Positions 52,201-61,200 of a DNA stretch of 64,000 nt are shown one piece after another (position 1 is the stretch's first letter; each line of letters opens with the position of its first letter). The notes beneath the pieces are model-generated. The model was given only the letters and a program-made list of their open reading frames with translations, was not told the DNA's origin and ran no database searches. Source of the DNA: Toxonevra muliebris (taxonomy: Eukaryota; Arthropoda; Insecta; Diptera; Pallopteridae); assembly GCA_963691655.1 (NCBI GenBank), contig OY829327.1, forward strand, positions 84,766,019-84,830,018, in the 5' to 3' direction. The position numbers were made by a program, and so were the translations under genes.

Positions 52201-55200
52201 AATTCAACTAAATGAAAAAGTTCCTTCGAATTTTATCTGCACCTCATAAAAGGTCAATTGCGCCAACAGCAGCCATTCAGCTCAATTCTCAATGGCGCAC
52301 ATCAACATTATGCCAACATCCACCAACTAGCAGCCGTCATTGTCTCTTTGTCTCTCATGCTGCACACAAAAACAAAGCACATCTTATATACACATGCATT
52401 TGTGTACATACATATACATATATGAACATATGTAGTATATAAATGATGCTGTTTTAATGCAAAAAATACAACAAACAAAAGACGCTCACAACGCTTCCAA
52501 TATCGTGTATATAATAAAATAAGCTGACAATGCAATTTAACCAACAACGCAATGTAGCAACGAACGAAAAACTCACACGCCATTGACTACATGCGCGTAC
52601 ACATTCACATACTACCTCCACCTCTACCTCTGACTCCTATTCCCAGTCCTACACTTTTGAGCACTTCTATCATGATTGTGTATGTTTTTGTTTCACCCTC
52701 GGCTGATTCGTCCTTATCTACGTAGGACAACGTTGAAAATGTTCACTCCCTTTGTTTTAACGCAAAAATTCTTTATTTGAGTTTTTGTTTTTAACGCATT
52801 TGCATTCGCATTTTGAATGAAATTATAAACGTGCTCCCTTTGTTTAAACTTTTAAATTCTAGTTCTATAAAGTTTTTATTACTGCAAGTTATAAGCTTTC
52901 CTAGTACTGTTGTTATGTATTTGTTATCGAATATCTATTAACCTTCATCAGTCCTTAGTGTCAATTTGACACTATTTTAGACTTTAAACGTGAATATCTT
53001 GGATATCTGTGATTATTTTTGGTTCAAATTTTGCGACTTTAGTTTTTTTTTTTTTTTGTCTTTATAAATGTTATTTCATAGCAAAAAGTGCTGTATTAAT
53101 TTTGCTAATCTATCAATAGAAAAAAAAACGTATGAGTCCCTTAGTGTCAAAATGACACTATATGCGTACCTCAGAGAAAAAACGTATTAAAACTATAAAA
53201 TGAAATATTTTGTGCTAGCAAAATATACATCGATTATTTTTACCCTCACTATACTCTTTTACTCGACCCTTGACTTAAATATTACGAATATGCCAGTAAT
53301 TGGCAACATCGTTTTGGCCAATGATTCGGCCGATATGGCGGCTATTTCTGGCCGAATGTTGGCCTTAAGTTGTCTAGAGTCCTTGGTTTGTTGATATAAA
53401 CCTTTGACTTCAAGCAGCTCCAAAGGAAAAACTCCAGCGGTGGAAAATCTGGCGAACAATGGCTTCCGAAAATTGATTGTGGCACGAACTGAGTGAGGTG
53501 GCCCGCCGTCTTGTTGAAACCAGAAGTGCTCCATAACATTTTCAGGCACAACCGGCTTCAAAACATCAAAATAACTTCACTACGGGAAAATTGGGAAATT
53601 ATTTTGAATGTACAACTGAACAATTTCAGAGCGTTCTTTTGGAGTGTACTATTCCATTGTATATGGTATGTCATTAGTCGATCTGACAGCACTGTCAAAA
53701 GTTACAGCATTGCCAGTAAAAGGATAAAGCCTACAGTCGTTGATCGAACTGTGCAAAGTTTGGGTACTACGAAAATTGCAACTACAAAAAAACTTTTGCA
53801 AGAGAAATTTTTTTGACCCATACAATTTGACCCACCCTAAAGTCGAATGGTGCCTTCATGTAAACTAGCACGAAAACTCGAAAGTTGTCGAGTTTTTCCA
53901 GTCTTCGAGTTTAAATTATTAATTTTCGACCGATTTTGGGGGATGTTTGAACCGCCAAAACCCCCTCTGCGTACGCGCCTGCTATCTATCAAAATATTAA
54001 GCATTTGAATTGTAATCAATAATAAGTTTACTTCTGCTGCATCGCAAAAAAATCGTTTTCCCTAAAAATTTTGTTTTTGCCATATGATCAAAATGAGCAA
54101 ATTTTTCAACAATTGATTAAAATGAATTGAAGTTTTTTCATGAAAAGTAAAGGATATTACTTTACCATTAAAATGTAAGGTATTTAAAAAATGACTACTC
54201 GAGTTGTGTTGAAAAATAAAAGAAGACACATTTAATGTTTTTGGAAGTAGCCAACCAGCCTCAAACTGACCTTGAGTCCAATTTATAAAATTGAATTGTC
54301 GCAAATTTATATTAATTAAAAATACACACAATACTATCCCTCCCGTACATGCATTTGTCATAATTTGGTATGCACGTGCATAGTGCATGGCTGCATTTAC
54401 ATTGATGATGGGATTTATGATTGCATTATTCGTAGACAGACACACACACGCATTTGGTTATAGTTACTAATATCCAAAAGATATTTATCATTTATATTTT
54501 TCAATTAGTAAGTGTATGCACAAAACTCGCACCCAAAATCAATTACACACACATAGGTAGTTTTTTATAATTAACAAAAAAAAAAAACAAATTAAAATGT
54601 TACTCATACGCACAGTTGCACACATTCGTTTCTATGTTGCTTTAAAAATTAAATTTTATCAATTTTCTTATCTGTGTCTTATGCTTAAATTGCAAAAACA
54701 AAATAAATAAAGTTCAAAATCAATTTAAAATTTTTACATCTTCTCGCTTTCTCTCGCTCCCTTTCTGTGTATAACGCGCTAAAAGCTAATAAATTTTATG
54801 GTCTTCCAACAAGGCAAAAATGCACATATAGTCAGTCGTTGCCATCATCGTCGTCCGTATACTCTTCAAGCTTAATAAATTAAGTTTTCATTGCTGTCAT
54901 GTCAGCATTGCGTACATATAAGTAAAGCAACAGCGAACACAAAACGGGGGGGGGGTGGGGCGAATGTATATAACACAGTCAGTAAAGAAAACTAATGAAG
55001 AAAATTTGTGGCAGAGGCATACTAGTGAATATAATTAAGTACGGTCGGTCATAAATGCGTTGAGAGTAAGCAGAAGATGAAGCGAACAAAAGAGGAAGGG
55101 GGAGAGGAAATTAGTTGGAAAATGAAACTTTACAATATTTTGCGCGCGGAAATGCAATTTAAAAATGCTGCAACCATAAATAATAATGCCGCACTTCACT

Positions 55201-58200
55201 TGAAAATTGAAAAGAGCATTGGGGTGTAGAGTTGTGGTAGCTGCCGCCGCAAACTCTGAATACTCGTGTCTCTTAATATAACTAATTGTAAAATATGATT
55301 TCAGTAATAATAAAGAATTTGACTACTTCTGTTCATTTACGTCGTTATTTTTTTAAAATTGTTCTTGATCAATCATGGAATAGTCTGGCTTTCCCCTTCA
55401 CAGTCACGGCATTTATTTATAGGCCTAAAAAGCGTTTTTTAAGTTTTTGTTTTTTAAGTGACTATCGAGGGACACACTTAGGCCAGAACGGCCCATTGCG
55501 ATATCATTTGGTTGGACCTATAGTTTAGCGCCGGTTCCGAACGGCGAGGTCGCAATTTGTTATCACTTGTTGGTTATGCCATTGCCTACCAAGATGTGTA
55601 CTTTTGCACTTTCTTATAATTCTCATTCATTTCATGTCGATAATGATTATAACAAAGTTATGAGAATTAACCACCAGACCAAGATGGAAGTCGAACCCGG
55701 TACCTCCCGGGTGAAAGTCTAGTGCACTACCCACTTGACTACCGAAGTCGTCTAAAACTTTTTAAGCTAATAAAGATTTGAATGTTTCCATTTCATCAAA
55801 TTTTATACATGCATATGCGTATTCCATTGCGCTTGTAAATTCGAATGTCCTCTGTGACGTATGATTAATTTTCGTATTTCCCCCAAATATGTGCATAGGT
55901 AAATAATGAACACATGTACATGGAATTGTCGTCGTTTATTGAAAAATGTTTTCGTCTTAATTTCCCAGAGCTCTCACAGCGCGGAAGTGCAAAAAAAAAC
56001 ATCTTCATCATCATTATTATTTATTATTGTGATTATTATTATTGCGTGGAAGGTTTTATCATCACACACGAGCACAAAAATATTCGCATTCACTTACTCG
56101 CCCCGTATTGGCTTGGTTTGAAATATATAAATATATATTTAATATTTCTGTGTCTCATTCATCCTTTGCTTGTATTTTCTATTCATTCGTTCGTTCGACA
56201 ATTGCAATCAATTCATTGAAATTCAACAGCGAGCATTGAGCTGCGATGATGATGAACCAGCCAGTATCAATACTTGTATTTATGTTGTATTGAAGCAATG
56301 AAGCTGCGCCTCGCAGCTCTAATGCCTTCAAGTATGCGTCTTCATACGGCATGTATTGCTGTGACGTGGCATCGTCGCTTCCTCCTGCTGTGATTGCTCC
56401 TGGGTATTTGCGTCGAGTGGAATGGATGCATGAATATGTTGTCATTGTAAGCTGTGGGCGTTGTCGTCATTTCATGTATCGCTCCCTCCGCTTATTGCCA
56501 CATTCACATATTTTTTTGTGCTGGCGCAAATAAGTTTCTTTTCTTTTTTTTTCTTCGTTTCTCTACTTTTTTGCACTGATACTATTGTTTGCATCAGTTA
56601 TATTTTTTATATAGAATTTTATTTGAATTATTACTTCTGATGCCATCGTTTTTTCTTGCACTTAGTATTCTTTGGGTTTTTATTTTTCATCTTCCATGCA
56701 CGACTTTTTATTGAGAAATATTTTTAGCCTCTGTTGATTTTTATTCATCTCGCGTTCAATCATCAATCAAAAATGTGAAGTCTATGGAATTATTTTTCTC
56801 TGTTCCTTCGACTAAAGGAGCTTCGTTTTTCATACTTGTCTTTGTCGTTGTTTTGTCAGTGCCGTCGTTGCCCGTCATTGTTGTGCTTTGTGTAGATCAA
56901 TGATATCAAATGTTAAATATTTCCTATGTACCTATCAGCGTTTTTCTGTTCAGTTGATGTCGCCAACATGTATACGACATATACATTACTTAACTGATGT
57001 CGTGTCGTATGTCAAATGTGAAAACAAACATAATATTGCTGAAATGTGTTGACGGAGTGAACTTTAGAAATTCTTTTTTAATAGCACGTAATACGTAAAC
57101 GCTTTAAAACTAATTTTTCAAATGCTGGTTACTAATTTTGATTTTTGTTTTTTTGTCTTTACAGCGGTTGGTTAGGAAGTGCCAAAGGATGGTTGGGTAG
57201 TGCCTCCATCCCATCAATGCCGGCCATGCCCTCAATGGCCATGCCATCTATGCCCTCAATGGCAATGCCTTCGATGCCATCAATTCCTGGTTTACGCAAA
57301 GGCGGTAATGAGGGCGAAGGAGGTGCTGATGGCGCTGCCATCGGTGAGCATGCGGATACTACTGGTGGTGTCGTGAGTGGGGGTGATGATGATGACAAAT
57401 CGAGGTATATTAGGTATGGGCCAAACATTTAATGACGGAATAATGCTATTTTATATGAATTTGAAAAAAAAACAAAAAAATAACGTTAATTTTCTAAAAA
57501 AGTTTTCAACAAGTTTTCGCGAAATGAAATTTTCAGAAATGGTAATAAAATGAAAATTTCGTTTCGTTTTCTTTGTTTCACTTTTTTTTTATAAATTTAT
57601 TATTAGTTTAGTTTTTAGTTTAGTTTCCAAACCTTACTTATTACTTACATACTATTAGATTTATGCAGCGTTTTTGAAAGTTCAATTTAAATTATAATAA
57701 TTTATATTTTTCGCATTACAATTCGCAAGCAAATTCGATAAAGTTTTGGCCAAAGAGTATTATTTTTTATGCTCCTTCACTTAAATTAACAATATTTTTC
57801 ACAATTTTTTACTTTTTTGAGTAATTTGTAAAATTGCGTTACTTTCACATGTTTTTTGAAAGTTTAAAATTTTTCTATCTTTCTTCAAATTATACCATAT
57901 TTATTATATATAATTATTATTACCTATAATAATAATTTGAAATTATTTACTCACGACCACTAACAATATTTATACGTTGATTTGTACATACATCAAAAAT
58001 TAGCGTTTTAGTTTTGTTCGAATTACTTATAAATTTTGTCCTTTTAGGTTGTATTTTTTTACATTTTATCATTTGGGTCAAATGACGGCACATCTTTGTT
58101 GAAATTGGTTCAAAAGAAATAATACACCACGTGCAATACACTCCGGGCTCGCATGGGGTGGTTTCGATAGTATCTTTACGTGAAATTGCTCTATCAGGTC

Positions 58201-61200
58201 TGGTTGCGGAGATTTTCGCAATGAAAATTGCGAAAAATTTGTTAGTGTGTAAAAAAAAAAAAAAAAACTAAGAAATATTGGCTATGACTTAAAAAATTTG
58301 CTATATTGCATTTTGTCTACGTTGAATACAGTACGGGCATGCAAATTATAATTTCCCTTTTTGCCTATATTAACATCAACATATTAGCTTGGAACTTATA
58401 TCGTTGAAAATTGCATGTGGTGAAGCATCCCACAATATAAGCGAATATGTTGATGTTAACGCAGGTGAAAATAGGTAAAAAGTCGCGTGTGTACAATACA
58501 ACAACACTCGATAAAAGTAGAATGTTGTGAATGTAAAGTGTTTTATTTTTTTCGTTTTAACACAACACTTATTTGGTCCTCACCCAGTTCGTTCTCAAAA
58601 TGTGATCTCAATCTCATTTTTATCTCTAGAGTGCACTATGGGTCACAGTTAGTTATTCAAGGTGTTATATTCAACCCATTTTAAATGGTAGTCAGACAAA
58701 AATTGGTATACGGAGTAAGTCTAAAGCCTTATTGACTCTGTATGAAAAACTTTTTAATCGGACAATTGCAACGCCTTCCTTCAATATAAATGTATGTGAA
58801 ATTTTGAAAATGCAATAATTTCGAACCAATTATAAATATATCATTAAATTACATCTGCTAATATATTTTGTCTTGAACATAAGTCGTTAAAATTAAAGCT
58901 ATCGGACTATTATCACGCATACCTATCATATAAATATACTTTAAAAATATTGATATTTTATTTTTATTTTTTTATTATATATTTTTAAAGTCTCACATGT
59001 ATGAGAGGTAGACGTAACAACATTCCAATCGTGATAATTTTTACCTTGATATATTGATATGCTACTATTTACCAGAATATGTAATTTTATCACTATATCT
59101 ACAATGGTTTTCAAGTTATAGGGTTTTAAAAATTTCGCATATATGAAAGGTGAGCGTGGTAATAATCCAATCTATCCCGTTTTTGCAATGATATTTGGCA
59201 ATAATAATGTTTATAAGTACACAAAATTTCATGATCATATCTATAATAAAACGCGGTTCACGCAAAATTAGCACGCAGGAAAGTTGCTGTATCTTTTTAA
59301 CCAGAACACTCAGAATAACAAATAATGCATTAAATGATAAGTTTAATATTGTGTTTTAATACTATAATATTAAAAGATTTTAATTTCTTTGTTGTGCAAA
59401 AAGTTCCGGGTATTCCTTTTAATGGACCCCATCAACCTTTGAACATCCGTTCTGGATACTTTTGCGACTATTTGGTTCCATTTTAGTAACATTGAATTCA
59501 CATTTTTCACAATACCTGCATTTTTCTTCAATTTATATTTTGTAATAGCCCAGTATTTTTCGATCGGTCGAAGCTGGGGGCAATTGGGTGGATTCATATA
59601 TTTGGGCACTACATCTACTTTATTTGTCTGATACCAATCCATGGTTTTCTTAGAGTAGTGGCAACTGGCTAAATCAGGCCAAAACTTCACTGGCGAATGG
59701 TGGTGACGAACAAATGGCAATAGTCGTTTCGAAAGGCACTCTTTGATGTAAACATCAGACGTCATAGAAGAGGATGTCATAAATGCCCTGGATTTGAGAC
59801 CACAGCTGCAAATAGCTTGCCACACCATTGCTTTCTTTGCAAATTTATCCATTTTTATGTACTTGAATTTTGAGGGTACATTACCACGATTCGTTGCCAT
59901 ATAAAATTTTTGACCTGGAAGCTGTTTAAGATCAAATTTTACGTATGATTCGTCATCCACAATAATGCATCCATTGAATTTGGTCAAAACATTATTATAA
60001 AGAAGACGAGCACGTTTTTTGGCCAGCAAATTCTATTTGTCTGTTCTATTTGGATATTTTATAACACGATAGCATTTTAGCCCAGCTTTTATGCGTATTC
60101 GTCTAGCAGTACTTTTGCTGGTATTGAATTTTTTGGCACGATCGCTATCCGATAGTCCGGGAATGCTTTTGATGGACCTCAAGATCTTTGCCTTTAATCT
60201 TAGGTTGGTGGTTCCCGTTTTGTTCACAACTTTTTTAGCTCTTTCAACACTAAGAGTTTCTTTATATCGTTTTATAACTCTACATACCGTTCTTTTGAAG
60301 ATATTTAACACTTTCTCAATCTTTGAACCAGACCATGACGGATTTCCAATAAATTTGTTCACAATCAATTTTCTATTTGCAGCTTTCATTGTGCACACAA
60401 TCACCAACTTGCGATCAATTAATATGAAAAATTTATCAACTAACGGTAACGGTATTGTAAACAAATCCCAGTAAAATTTATTTGTTGTTCTTATGACTAG
60501 GGGCGACGTGGTGATCACAACAAAGCGTGCCAATTTGGCGTGAACCGCGCTTTATATACCAAGTTATACCCTTTTCGCTGTTTCATTTGTATGGGAAGTA
60601 GGCGTGGTAATAGCCCGATCGTTATAATTTTTCACACAGTGATTGATAATGACTCCATGAGCGAATGAGCCAAATTTCAGAATTTTGACCAGCTAAAAAC
60701 GCGAGACGAAAGTGACAGATAATTACATTTTCTGCATTTGTTTAAGCTACGTTTTCGCTAAAATCAATATTTTCTATTTTGCAGTGGTGTATTTACTGAT
60801 TACCAAGTAATATATATAAATACATATAATTTTTTGTAGAAAATTTATTTATTCCTTTGGAAATATTACTTTTAATTTTTTTTTTATGGATTACGACATT
60901 GTGGTCTTTGCAAATCTTTCAGCTACTGTAACATGAAAAGTATTGATCTTAGCGAAAGCCTAGCTTAAACAAAATTTGAAGAGAATGGATTTACGCATTT
61001 TCAACGATGGTGTCGAAAGCAATGGCATAATTACATAAGCCTAAAATAATTTTTCATCCACCATTTCCCACCATCCACCAGTTACCGATGTAAAAAACAA
61101 CTGCTTGTGGAACTGTGTAAATGAGTTGAATAATTGTGGCTTTATATAGAGATTAACGTGTGTTTAGTAGAAGATTCGATTTATGTACAAAAATTACAAA

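Larger units (their letters stand above)
59004..60720. repeat. Array of ~143-bp repeats split by a transposon
   Basis: Words GAGGTAGACGTAACAAC (59004), AAGGTGAGCGTGGTAATAA (59147) and GAAGTAGGCGTGGTAATAG (60595) mark successive units; spacing 143, then 1448. Subtracting the DD37E element and one TA (1306) leaves 142. CAAGTTATA and TTTCGC words recur at the same relative places. The units are strongly diverged. Confidence 0.65.

Noticed and set aside
54946..54960. G tract as a functional quadruplex
   Set aside because: A single isolated run; four separate G-runs are not present.
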